DNA of 64,000 nucleotides from Blepharisma stoltei. Lineage: Eukaryota; Ciliophora; Heterotrichea; Heterotrichida; Blepharismidae. Below are positions 43,223 through 53,935 of the stretch, piece after piece. The notes below the pieces were generated by a model that did no database searches, was not told the origin of the DNA, and worked only from the letters and a program-made list of their open reading frames with translations. The DNA lies in assembly GCA_914767885.1 (NCBI GenBank), contig CAJZBQ010000032.1, positions 124,001 to 188,000 of the forward strand, written 5' to 3'. The position numbers and the translations under genes were made by a program. The first letter of the stretch is position 1. Each line of letters starts with the position of its first letter.

Positions 43223-44086
43223 TTAAAGTGAGCGAGAATGGCTAGATAAAGTTCTAACTAATTCTAATCTGAGTGCTGTAGACAAGTCTAGATATGAAAA
43301 CTCTATATGTGAGCTTTCAATCACTTCTCTAACTTCATTAATAGCCTCTTCAGACGGGAACTTCCCAGGCTGAAAAGAGTTCAAAGCGCGAATAATCACA
43401 GACTCTACCCCAGGGTTTTTTATCTCAAAATGTTCATCAGTGAACGGAATTCTAAAAATAATCATATTTTTTTTCTCATAAAATTCCCACTCAATATCTC
43501 TATACAGATTGTACATCATCAGCAGCACGCACATTCTCTTATTTACTGTCCCATACAACGTTTCATGATTTTCTCGCTCACGAATCCTGCATAAACACGT
43601 AATTAATAGCCTAATCGACATTGGATAAAAAAACGCACCTGTTTGTAATTTCTCACATTCTGGTACGAGCGCTATCAAAACTGCATTAGGGTTGCCACGT
43701 TTAATAGCTTCCACTGTAGATTTCACGCCATTAGGTGGGTGGTTTTTGTCTAGAAACGCAAAATGCAAGCTAGATTGTGGGGCCACAACTCTTTCAATTT
43801 CACTGTATCATATTTCATTAGTTCTTTTGCCTGTTTTTTGAAAGACAACTTCTTTGTCTTCAGAATTTCCGTGCTGTTTTATATATTCTTCCATCATTTG
43901 GCCTCGAATTGTGTCACAGCAAATCATCTCAAATGTGGCACCAATTTCTGAAGCGACAGAGCGGAATGTAGATACAAAGACTGATTTTCCTAAGGCTGGG
44001 ACTCCTACAGGGATAAAAACATAAGTTCCATCTGGAATCCTAAGATTTTGTGTGGAATCAAGTTCTTCATTGGAATGCAACTCCAT
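43223..44086 (-). CDS. P-loop kinase-like protein
   Basis: 287 residues, TGA as Trp at NEIWYSEIE. The N-terminal strand and P-loop are YVFIPVGVPALGKSVFV (GxxxxGKS). HFAFLDKNHPPNGV and VLIALVP follow, like the lid and second strands of polynucleotide or tRNA-ligase-type kinases. The C-terminal helical part is unassigned. The substrate is unknown. Confidence 0.65.
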
Positions 44087-44134
44087 TTTTGTGGTTTTTT
44101 AAGTCTATTTTAAAGACGATAATTAAATTATAAA

Positions 44135-46445
44135 TTACTCTTCAACGTAATGATAAATACTGAATTGAGCCTCATCTCTTCTTATAAGTCCTCTGAATAT
44201 CAAATCTTCAATGCTATCTTTAATGGCTTCTGGCTGGGGCGTGAAATCGAGAGTTTGTCCCATTATATTTGCTAATAAATCATGATGATTGACTAGTCTT
44301 TTTGATTTCACAAATTTCACGATATGAGCTTCAAGTATATACTTTCTTTCTTTCATAAGATTATCATCAACTACTGCCGAAGGTTTAGGAGCTTTTTTCT
44401 TAGGCTCAATAATAAAATTCAGTCTTTTTTGCTTGCTCTCAAACTGTAAATTAAACCTAATTTTTTCATTCTCGCCTATTTTTTTACCTTGGCTTTCTTT
44501 TAATAGTAAATTATGTTTTGGATTAAAAAAACTTAGTAAATGCATTTTTATATACGGCACTGGCAGCTCTGTAAATAATTTGATTTCACTAAGTTTAGTT
44601 TCTTCACTATTAATATTCCAGAGGATGATATACTGAATAGGGCTCATAATCAATGTATACTGCTGATTTAGATAAAGAGTTTTAACTTCCACACTCCCAA
44701 GATGATATAGCCAATTTAATTTCCTTCCAGTATGTATATTTATATAAAATTTTGTAAAATCTTCAATATGTGTAAATATATCTCTAGGCACTTTTGGCTT
44801 GATTTCTTCCTGTTCAGGCCACCCTCCTGATTTCAAAATTTTAACATTAAACTCGAAATTTGAAACCGTCGTTTTGGACTCGTTATACTTTTTAAGCAAA
44901 TCTTTTGATATATCAATATCATGGATCATAACATTTAATTTATCAGTTAGAGCTGTTCCACATTTTGCTTTGAATTTCGAAATAATTGAAAGCTCTGCAT
45001 CTAAGGATGCTCCAGTATCATTGATTAATCTTGATGCTAAAAGTTTGGCGTAATTTGCAAAGAATAAATCTCTTTCAGAAATGTTGCTAACAAGGTCAGT
45101 TAATTTTTCAAGCTCTAAGTCTAAATCTTCTTCTGAGAGTCCTGAGATTTCTCCTTTTAGTAGTTCGTCAGAAAATAAAGCAGTATAAAGCGCTAAATCA
45201 GCTCGGCTATTAATCACTTTTTTAACTGTTGATTCTTTTAGTGCTTTGAAATCAGAATTATTGCCGAAGCACTTTTTAACAATTTTGTCAGCATGTCCAA
45301 TAAAACTAAGAAAAGCTTTTATGCAGTCTTTTGGCTCAAGACTTTTTCCTTGATCAATAATGTATAAACTTTCCAGCTCTAGATAAACCTCCAATTGCAA
45401 TAAAAATAAGCTTTTCATATTCTCATCACCTTCAAAGTTTGAATAAAGGTTTTTCAGTGATGGAATATTGGAGTCTTGGAAAAAATTATTGAAATTAACT
45501 TTGTATAGGTGATATTCGTCTTTGAAAGATGTGATAATTTGAAGCTTTAGGTTTTTATTAAGTGGCTGTAATGTAGCTTCATGAAGCAAGTTTGCTACTA
45601 ACTGCTCTTCAGATTCAAATAATTTTATGGCAGATGTAAAATAACCTTCAGTTCCTATAAGTAGATTTAAATTTTTTGCAGCCACATAAAAATACTCAGT
45701 CGATCTTTCGAGTAATGGATCTTCTATAAATGTTTTATAAAAACTTCTTAATTCAGCTACCCCTTCCCATTTGATTTCGCCTAATTGATTTTTCTTAATC
45801 TGAGGGTTATTGTACTCAATTTCAATAAAACTGTGGATGGCGGAAGATAGCTCCTTATCGCGAATTGTTGGGTTTTTTCTATAGTCTTCAATCATATACT
45901 GATTTAAAGGGGATTTATTATTAATACTAGCATAAGTGATTTTATTTTTATAGAAAATATTCTACTCATTTTAATTAAATACTATTAGTGTCTTTGAAAG
46001 GTATATTGATTAGCCGATTCCCTAATTTTGATGCGACTGGCTGAAAAGCTTCTTCTTTGAACAATGTAAAAGCAAGTTTTGATAATGAGTCCTTTTTATG
46101 CAACTCTATATAGCCTCTCTCCAGATAATGAAAAGCTAGCTTCATTCAGTAGACAAAATTCTTATAAGCTTCTCACTGATTCAAAAATAAACCAAAAATA
46201 TCATCAGTAGGCCTAAGTAAATTAGGTAATATATTACTTCTAAGAAAAGAAGTAACAGTTTCTGAATAAAAATTATAATAACTGTGCCCTGTCGTGTAGT
46301 CATCATACGTGCTTCTCATTAGCCAAACACCTTTCATAATGACTTCTGCAGAAACTTGAACATTTTCTCTTCTCGAAATTTTCTGCTTGATAGGTTCAAT
46401 TATTTCTTTATTCAATACTTCTACTGTTTCTTCAACAGTTACCAT
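44135..46445 (-). CDS. Cullin, with a 55-bp IES
   Basis: N-terminal cullin repeats (FLNQWEAYKNFVYWMKLAFHYLERGYIE) join through INNKSPLNQYMIEDYRKNP after removal of a 55-bp IES with AGTATT repeats. The cullin-homology part includes LFFANYAKLLASRLI and LNWLYHLGSVEVK. The C-terminal winged helix has EAHIVKFVKSKRLVNHHDLL, whose Lys in IVKF is at the neddylation position, and ends IRRDEAQFSIYHYVEE. It would scaffold an SCF/CRL ubiquitin ligase with RBX1. Best called CUL1-like. Confidence 0.9.
45924..45983. mobile_element. 55-bp IES in the cullin gene
   Basis: AATACT (AGTATT on the coding strand) at 45923-45928 and 45978-45983. Removal of 55 bp deletes an in-frame TAA and joins KDTNSI to NNKSPLNQY. 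It is the shortest well-supported IES here. Confidence 0.8.
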
Positions 46446-46464
46446 TATTTATATTTAGTACCAT

Positions 46465-46940
46465 ATTTATGAAATCTAATTATATACATAAAAATTGTGA
46501 TGACAGATCACCCAGCCTCCTGACCCAATTTCTTCAACACCTCGTGGCAACGGTCCAGTGTGAAGGAAAAGGGCAGAACGAGGCCAGTAATCCTTTATGT
46601 ATATGCCTTGCTAGATTTTTCTCGGGCCTTAGTGAGTTAATCCCTGGGACTTGAGTTTTTGCGTCTGATACCATCACTGGAAAGAAAAAGATCAGCACAA
46701 GCCCCGATTGGACGATAAGTCTATCGATCAGGTTCACGAGGTGGCATAGTCTAGCGAGAAACTGGGGGTTACCTCCCAGGAGTCATGGAAGTCAAGACCG
46801 GAAGGACGAGCCTCTTGCCTGTGATGGCGAGGAAGGGTGTTTGCCGGCCCCTCAGGGACAATAAGTATATAGGGCTTAAATCTCTTGCTCAGTCGAGGAC
46901 GAAGAGCTTAAATAATATTAACATTTATGAAATCTAATTA
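46465..46940. mobile_element. GC-rich retroposon-like insertion with 18-bp duplication
   Basis: ATTTATGAAATCTAATTA at 46465-46482 and 46923-46940. The 440 bp between the copies is GC-rich, without inverted ends or a believable frame. The right duplication contains the stop codon of the cytochrome b5 reductase gene (46938-46940), so the target was the space between that stop and the cullin start. Confidence 0.8.
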
Positions 46941-47816
46941 GAACTTAAAGATTTGCTCTTCAGAAAATCCTAATCCTTTGAGTTGTTCTCTTACCATTCT
47001 ATTCATTTGGCTAGGTCCACAATGGCATATAATTGTATCTTTTGAAGCAGGCGGCATATATTTTTTAAGCATTTCTTCATTTATGAACCCTTTTCCATAT
47101 TTCCAGCCATCAGCAGGAATATCAAGGGTGTAGTAAACTACTAATTTTCCGTGGTTTACAAATTCTTCTAGTTTCTCTCTGAGCAGAATGTCAATTTCTG
47201 TGCGGTTTCCGTATACCAAAGATAAAGTGATATCTTCATTATTATCAATAATGTTCTGTATTAACTGGAAACAAGGCGTAATCCCAGTTCCTCCTGCAAT
47301 AAAACCAAAGTGTTTTACTTTGAATTTTGCTCCTTCAATATCTACATTTCCGTTTCCTAAATAAGTCAGTCTCCCTTTGGGTCCAGAAATTTCTAATTTA
47401 TCTCCGTTTTTAAGACTGTCTAAATACTGAGTCATTTTGCCTCCTTCAGGGAACTTTGGATGAACATTTTTATAGTAAATTTTGATTGGCAGCTCAATGA
47501 TGCCTCTTTGGTCTATTTTAGAAGTTGGAGTGTACTTACGTGTTACGATTTCGCCTTCTGGGTGCTCAGCTGTTGGGATATTGGCTCTGAAAATAACGTG
47601 CTGTCCTAATGGCAGGCCTAACTTCAGATTTGGATCTCCAAAGCTGAAAACAAAAATTTTTGAGTCTGGGGAAATCTGTTTGGCCTCTACAAGGGTGACT
47701 TGCTTCCAATTTTTAGCCCCTTCTAGGAATACAGGTTCCTTTTTGTCTCTAGTGAGAAATAGAACAGCAAGTCCTAGAAGGATTCCTCCAATAAGCCAGA
47801 AAATTCAGCTCTCCAT
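46938..47816 (-). CDS. NADH-cytochrome b5 reductase
   Basis: 292 residues, starting MESWIFWLIGGILLGLAVLFL (membrane anchor, with TGA as Trp at codon 4). Motifs: VTRKYTPTSKID (FAD binding, R-x-Y-T/S), GGKMTQYLDSLKNGD, ISGPKGRLTY, GFIAGGTGITPCFQLIQ (NADH) and CHCGPSQMNRMV, with C-terminal EEQIFKF. It transfers electrons from NADH to cytochrome b5 at the ER or outer mitochondrial membrane. No intron or IES. Confidence 0.93.
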
Positions 47817-48036
47817 TTATATTAGAAAATATAATAATTATGTCAAAGAATGTGGAAATCCTCTATCACACAACTAAAAATATTGTTTTAAGAAGTATCG
47901 CTAAGCCCCCTTTATGTTTTTCTCCTAATAAATTTCCCTTGCAGCTATTCCCCAGCATCATTTTTGTCGAAAAATAACTGTTTTTGTAAAAGTAAGTGCC
48001 AGATGAAAAAAAAAATCATCGAAGTGCGCCAAGGAA

Positions 48037-48582
48037 ATGACTGTAAGAGAAAAGTCCAAAGGAAAAGATATGCCATGCACTAAGCCAGTTACTTTTCCTC
48101 TTAATGAAGAGATGCTTGAAATTATAGACAATCTCGTTTTTGCAATTAGATATAGAGATATGGTATGGACAAATTATGGACTAAGTATATCAGCTCCTCA
48201 AATTGGAGAGCCTTACAGAATGTTTATTGCTTCTCCGCCTAAGAATTGGATTCGAAAAGCATATCATAGAACATTTGATTATTATATAAATCCTGAAATT
48301 GTATGGAAATCAAATGAAACAAGCGAAAACTGAGAAGGGTGTTTGAGCATCCCTAAATACGAATATTTAGTTAGAAGACATAATTCAGTTACTGTAGAAT
48401 ATTATGATTTAAGGGGAAAAAAGAAACAGAAGACAGTAATATATACAGAAGCCAATGTAATTCAGCATGATATTGACCATTTGAACGGGAAACTTGTTTC
48501 TGATAATGCTTTTCAAGAACGACTTATCTTACGAAAAGAGCCCGAAGTAACAGTTATAGATTATCCAGTTAATATCACTTAA
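48037..48582 (+). CDS. Peptide deformylase-like protein with HDxDH motif
   Basis: 181 residues, TGA as Trp at SENWEGCLS. Motif 1 reads GLSISAPQIG (usually GLAAxQ), motif 2 WEGCLSIP is intact, and motif 3 is IQHDIDHLNG where the family has HExDH. The metal ligands (Cys and two His) are kept but the catalytic Glu is Asp. Deformylases remove formyl from N-terminal Met in organelles. I see no strong targeting peptide. Confidence 0.85.
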
Positions 48583-48698
48583 TTGCTTCAAAAATAGAAT
48601 TGTTTTAGTGTAAATTCAAATAAATTAGACATTTAATTTGCATTGAAATCAATCTTTTTCTAAAACGTTAAAAACTCTACTAAAATTATTAAAACTTT

Positions 48699-48869
48699 AT
48701 GATTATTCATCTCTTAAGCATTCTGCTTTTTATTTATTGAGCTGGATTTTTATGTTCTGGAATTTTTATTGTTAAATCGAAAACTAGCCTTATGGTTAAT
48801 ATGAGTAACTTCCAATTGATTAATAATTTAATAACAATTATTCTTGAAGCTTGCATTGTTAAAAAGTAA
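48699..48869 (+). CDS. Possible 56-residue membrane micropeptide
   Basis: ATG 48699 to TAA 48869, with TGA as Trp (LFIYWAGFL). It has one hydrophobic stretch (MIIHLLSILLFIYWAGFLCS). It fills an otherwise empty 358-bp gap. Coding is unproven. Confidence 0.3.
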
Positions 48870-48941
48870 AGCTATACAATAATTGATTATTTCAAGCATA
48901 TTTATTTTTTGATTGCGTTTGAATATGAATAATTAAAAGAA

Positions 48942-50302
48942 ATGAATAATTTAAAAGCAAAGTCCCAGGTGCTAATTCATCAACCTGGACCAGATGCATT
49001 ATTTGAACTCAATAAAATGAATCTCAAAACGATATTTGCAAATCATAAACCTCTGGATAACCGAATTTCTTTAGCAGCATTTAGAAATTTCTGTAAAAAT
49101 TCTCATGTTGTCCCAGTACATTTTACATAGGATTTGCTTTCTGTATTTGACTTAAAGCGAATTTTTACAAAAGTTACTCAGAATCAATCTAATAAGTCTT
49201 CGTTCTCTTATCAGAATTTCGAGCAAAGTTTGAAGTACACCCTCTTTAACAAATAATTATTGCAGTATTTAAAATTTTAGAATATGCTAACATTTTAATT
49301 CTCATATAAAAGAAAAATCACAAAACTCTTTTATCATTTATTTAATAAGATAATAATTATTCTTTACTATAGTTAGAAATAAATCTGGGGTTTACACGCT
49401 CCAAATGATTAATGCTGCTTTTAAATAGCTTTAGTAGAGTGTATATTGCAATTTCAGGATTCCATACATCAGTTCCATTGTCAGATAAACTTCAAATGCT
49501 GTTTCTTCACATAAAAAGTCCCTGCAAAAAAGTTTATAAAGTAAATTTATCAACATCACTGAAATCAAGACCATCAACTCCGTTTTCTCATGAGAATTCT
49601 GAGCCAGAGCGGGATGAAAATAGATCTAGCCAAAGAGCATACACTCAAAAGCTTGGATTAAATAAAACAAGCGGACGTTCACATATAAAGATCCCCTTAG
49701 ATATTGATACAATATTAGCATTTCAAAGAAGATCTCCATTGAAAGCTAACTCTACCCAAAGAGAAAGGGTATCTCCTTATAGGATGATACCTTGTTTATC
49801 ATATAAATCAATATCACAAGATGCTAGCCCTCTTTATAGAGCATCAACTCGTAGAGAGAAAGTAGCTTGCACTGCAGCAAACTCCAGAAGGAGCTCTCAG
49901 GATACTAGTGACAAAAATAAAACTAAAGAAATATGTGAAGCTACTGTAAAACTTGTAGGAAAAAGGCATCACAGAGCGATGTCTGCAGAAACTTATATGG
50001 TGCAGAGCCCAAAATTTGGAGGAAACTCCTGCACCCCAGAAGAAAGTTTTTCAAGCTTAGATGCTACACCAAAAAGTTTCTTTCAGAAAACTTTGAAAGA
50101 AAAACAAATAGAAAATCTATTTAAAAATTTTAAAGAAAAAAACCAAAATTTAGTCTTAAAGAAGACGAAGAAAGAGCCTTATTTAACAAGTCTAAGGAAG
50201 CATAGAAATTATATTGAAAAAATTAGAGACAAAAGCTTTTCAAAAATGATGATAGCAAGAATTATTTTTAATTCATGGAGAGGTCTCAAAAATAAAACTT
50301 AA
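48942..50302 (+). CDS. Protist-type helical/EF-hand-related protein, one intron and one IES
   Basis: MNNLKAKSQVLIHQPGPD..LKTIFANHKPLDNRISLAAFRNFCKNSHVVP. Then a 15-nt intron (49116-49130), then DLLSVFDLKRIFTKVTQNQSN..FSYQNFEQSLKYTLFNK. Removing 188 bp at TA (49254/49442) leads to YIAISGFHTSVPLSDKLQMLFLHIK. The C-terminal half is Ser/Lys-rich and disordered with a basic coiled coil. The N-terminal unit follows a pattern common in protist proteins (I-x-x-x-x-F-x-x-FCKDF-x-I-x-P). Function unknown. Confidence 0.7.
49116..49130 (+). other. 15-nt intron in the gene at 48942
   Basis: GTACATTTTACATAG. Removal joins SHVVP to DLLSVFDL. Without it the frame stops at TAG. Confidence 0.85.
49256..49443. 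mobile_element. 188-bp IES
   Basis: TA at 49254-49255 and 49442-49443. Removal deletes an in-frame TAA and joins TLFNK to YIAISGFH in frame. No clear TIR. Confidence 0.7.
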
Positions 50303-50471
50303 TCTGTATATTTTTATTTTTAATATATTCTACCAATTTATTTTCACTATTTTTTCTCCTTCAGAAAATTAATAGATTAATTGTCTATTGTGCAGAGAAT
50401 ACGATATTATCTACAATAATCTTAAACTATTCAAGCAAATTCATATGATAAAAGATAAAGAAATGTGCTTA

Positions 50472-50856
50472 CTCCCCCCCCCCTCCGTGAGCGAACAAAA
50501 AAATTTTGTTCGCTCACGGAGGGGGGTTAATTTTTTTTTTTTAAAAAAAATTTATATATAAATTTTATAAAAAATATTTTTTTCGAAATTTAAAAAAAAT
50601 CCTAATTTGCAAAAATTGGGAAGCAAATATTAATTTAATTTGCAAAATTTATGTTTTAAAACGCAATTTGTTTAAAATTAAACAGAATTAGCTCTAGATT
50701 TCATTATACTAATTATCACTTATATATCAAAATTTTTTTTTTCATTAAAATTTTTTCTATTAAAAAAATTTTTGTTCACTCACGGAGGGTGGGTTTTTGG
50801 TCAAAAAATGGCGATTTTTCTAATGGTTTTGTTCGCTCACGGGGGGGGGGGGGGAG
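50472..50856 (+). mobile_element. Pristine type-1 MITE-like element, intergenic (385 bp)
   Basis: TTA at 50469-50471 and 50857-50859. The left hairpin CTCCGTGAGCGAACAAAA/TTTTGTTCGCTCACGGAG is perfect. The right end has two direct copies of the repeat and a G14 run, ending GGGGAG. It is the best reference copy for the family. Confidence 0.92.
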
Positions 50857-50993
50857 TTAATAAAATCTATTTGTAACTTTTTTCTTATTTCATGAACGTT
50901 TCAAATATTTTTGTATTAAAATCTTCTTCTAAATATCTCTTAATCTCTCACAGCTTATCTTTAGATAAATAATTCTTATTCTTATTGGCCTAT

Positions 50994-51923
50994 CTAGTTG
51001 AGAGGATGTTTAAATTGGACTATAACTGCTGTCATATTATCACACCCAAGTCCTGCATTAGCCCCGATTTCTGGTGAAAGACATCTATCCAGCATTTCCT
51101 CCACAATTGCACTCAAGCTCTTGCTTCCAATTCTTTGTCTTACAAAATCAACACACTGTTGGCTAGTCAGCATATCCCAAACTCCATCACATGCAAGTAT
51201 AATAAATTCATCATTCGGCGTCAATAATTCTCTCCTTATATCAGGATAAGCTGTAATCATTTGGTCCTTCTGAGGAATGCTGTTATTTTTCTTATACTCC
51301 AGATCCCCTATTGATCTGCTCAAGTTAAGGTTTCCCATAACTCTTCCTTCCTCTACTGTTCCTCCAGCTCTCCTAATTCTTTCCAACTCTTCTGGTAGGT
51401 CTGGCTTATGATCCATAGAGAGTTCTACAGCAAGACCCCCTCTGCTAAGAACACAGCGTGAATCTCCAGCATTGGCTACATATATTTCATTGCCTCTGAT
51501 TAACGCTGACACTGCAGTGCAGCCAGCTTGGACTTGGTTATCATTGATGTTGACTGGAGTTGAGTCAGGCAAATCTCTGGAAATTCTAATAAGTTCTCTG
51601 ATCCCATCTGGGGTTTGTTGAAGTTCATCCATTCGCAAGTAAGATTGCCTTAGAGCGTCGTCCAAGCGGCCTTCACGATATGCTTGGTTCTGTAGAAGCT
51701 CTTGACATAGATGTCTTGTTACGAATTCAGCAACTTCTGGACCACCATGACCATCATAAACACCAAATAATGCAGTGTTTGCATCTAATTGTAGATTAAC
51801 GATTCTGGCGTCTTCCATTGTTACTCTCCACCCTTGCATATCTGATGTAGCGAATCGCATGCGTTGGCTTTCTCCTGTGGAGGTGCGCTTTTCAGTTTTT
51901 GGGGTGGATAAATAAGGTCCCAT
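50994..51923 (-). CDS. PP2C-family Ser/Thr phosphatase
   Basis: 309 residues. MGPYLSTPKTEKR could be myristoylated. Core motifs: SDMQGWRVTMEDA, LFGVYDGHGGPEVAEFV, GCTAVSALI, YVANAGDSRCVLSRGG, LSMDHKPD, LNLSRSIGD, ILACDGVWDMLT and CDNMTAVIV. All metal-binding Asp residues are present. It is typical of the TAB1/PPM1G-like group in protists. Confidence 0.95.
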   Translation of the reverse strand: MGPYLSTPKTEKRTSTGESQRMRFATSDMQGWRVTMEDARIVNLQLDANTALFGVYDGHGGPEVAEFVTRHLCQELLQNQAYREGRLDDALRQSYLRMDELQQTPDGIRELIRISRDLPDSTPVNINDNQVQAGCTAVSALIRGNEIYVANAGDSRCVLSRGGLAVELSMDHKPDLPEELERIRRAGGTVEEGRVMGNLNLSRSIGDLEYKKNNSIPQKDQMITAYPDIRRELLTPNDEFIILACDGVWDMLTSQQCVDFVRQRIGSKSLSAIVEEMLDRCLSPEIGANAGLGCDNMTAVIVQFKHPLN

Positions 51924-52305
51924 ATTTATAAGAAATGAATTTTCACTGATATATAGTTTTTTAACGGACTACAGGCAGTAGGATGGGTGGAAGAAATTTT
52001 GAGGGTAAAAAGGATGGATGAAATGGAAAAGCTTTATGAGAAGTATAAAGAAAGTGATATAGGGGAAATATAAAGGGATGAGTTATAAATTTATGTAATG
52101 GGATATTGTGGAGATACCTATAAAATTTGTTTAAAGTGCTCATATTGCTTTTATAATTACAATTTACTTATGCATGTCTTTAATCAATATTATGCAATAT
52201 ATTGCTTTAAGAGCATAATTGGTGTATATTAATAATCCCATAGATGGTATAAAAATTGATTAAATATAGTTTTACACAATTCATTTTGATCACATTTAAG
52301 CTTAG
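51924..52305. other. Intergenic stretch
   Basis: Includes a short minus frame at 51961-52143 of Pro/Phe/His-rich composition that I do not believe. It is likely the PP2C promoter side. Nothing else seen. Confidence 0.45.
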
Positions 52306-53616
52306 CTATTGTGCGAATTCTAATAGTCTGTATGCTTTTTCCAACTCTTCAGAAGGCTTATGGGAAGTATATGGATCTCTCAGTGGGAATCCATTATTTG
52401 TAGTTTTGATCCATTTGTTCAAATCTTTTTGCCCAACTCCATAAATCTGTTTAATCTCAGTGAGGCTTAGTTTCTTCTGCTTATATTTCTCCACAATCTC
52501 TTCTTTATCAGCCCTATTAAACCTTTTCTTTCTTTCCATCGAAATCGGCTCATCTTTTTCATCTAATTCTGTATAAATTCAATTTTCAATCATTTCTCTA
52601 TCCACATTTCATATTATTTTGACGCTTTCATCCTCATAGTTCCCTTCTAAATAATCCCTAACCAGCTGAATCCTAAAATTCCTCGGATAAGGATCCGACG
52701 AAAAATAGGGTTTTTTAGGCTTTTTAAATATTTTTTTTCATAAATTTAATGTGTTTGCATCAATATTATAAGTATTTAAAACATGGTCTTCAGCAGAACT
52801 TTCAGATTTTAAACTTTGGATTATAGAATTGCAGAACTTAGGTGTAAATTTGCTGCTTCTATTTGGCTGAAAGCATTCTACATATTTTTTGAATTTTAAT
52901 CTTTCTTTATCGCTTTCTATATAGACTCGAGATTCATATAAAAAATGGATACTTAACTCAACAGGCACCCTGTAACTGATTGAAGCTGCCAAAGTGCCAT
53001 AAAGCTGGGCAGTTTGAAAAATACTTACTGATACAACTTTCAGAAAAGCTGTAGGCATAACATAATTGGACCAATTAGGGCTTTTTGATTTTCCTTTGCA
53101 ATCAAGAATAAATTGGTTTGCTTCAATTTCAGCTGAAGAAGTTAGGACCGTTTTCGGCTCTTCTTTTACTGGCTCAGTGCTGCTTTTTGCAGAAGGCATT
53201 AATTTTTCGTCATAATACAATGGGAGCTTGAGGCTTGGAGGAGCTCGCTTTTTTCTTGAGGGATCTCGATTCCTTTTTCTCTTAGAAGCTGTGCCTGATG
53301 ATGACGAGTATTCTTCCTTTATTTCGCGTTTTAAAGGAAGTAATGGAATATTTTCTGTGGTCTTTTTAGGGTCTTCAATATAAAGCTTTACTGCTGATTG
53401 ATTTTTGAAGGAATTTAGGAAAAAATTGTAGGCTTTTTGTGTTGTGAGACGAATTTTATCGTTGTCTTTATCAAAATAATAAATAATTGGAACAGAGGAA
53501 ACGCTTTGTACTTGCTCTTTGATTGATTCAATAAGCTCTGAAAGAGTTAGGGGAACTGGAGAAATGATGTAAAATTCATCTCTAAAACAAACTTTAAGGG
53601 TTTCTATATTCAGCAT
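52306..53616 (-). CDS. PB1-like plus double helix-turn-helix protein, copy A
   Basis: 436 residues from ATG 53616, TGA as Trp at LNLWKKIF and NWSNYVM. The N-terminus (VCFRDEFYIISPVPLTLSELIESIKEQV...YYFDKDNDKIRLTTQKAYNFFL) is PB1-like with the acidic D-x-D-x-D cluster. A Lys/Arg-rich linker and a middle conserved helical block follow. The C-terminus has two HTH-like units: FRIQLVRDYLEGNY...IENWIYTEL and RADKEEIVEKYKQKKLSLTEIKQIYGVGQKDLNKWI, the latter like psq/transposase HTHs. Paralogue of 53936-55297. Confidence 0.75.
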
Positions 53617-53935
53617 TATAAAAGCCCCCAAATAGGATTTTGCTAAAATTATATTGGAATTCTCGCTTAAGACCTTTTGGTTTAAGGATTTATTTGAAAA
53701 TATTTCAAAAATAATTTATTTTTAGAAAGGAAATTTATTAAAAAAATTTGGTAAAAATCCAATAAATATTTCGATTTTTTTCTACACTATGCTTATTAAT
53801 GAAACTTTCTCTATTTAATTATGGAAAATTTGATAAAATAAAGCAAAGGCAAATGATTTTTCTTGCATAAATGAAGCTAATTTAAAACAGAAATTAATTT
53901 AAGTATCAGGAATAAGGCAAAATATACCACAAGGA
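53617..53935. promoter_or_regulatory. Upstream region of copy A with conserved GGGGGC start context
   Basis: Just before the ATG both tandem paralogues share a TTGGGGGC motif on the coding strand (TTGGGGGCTTTTATA-ATG in copy A, TTGGGGGCCTTAATA-ATG in copy B). This is striking in such AT-rich flanks. It may be a promoter or 5'-UTR element kept since duplication. Confidence 0.4.

Noticed and set aside
51961-52143. 60-codon Pro/Phe-rich minus frame
   Set aside because: Low-complexity pyrimidine-rich tract upstream of PP2C, no supporting feature.
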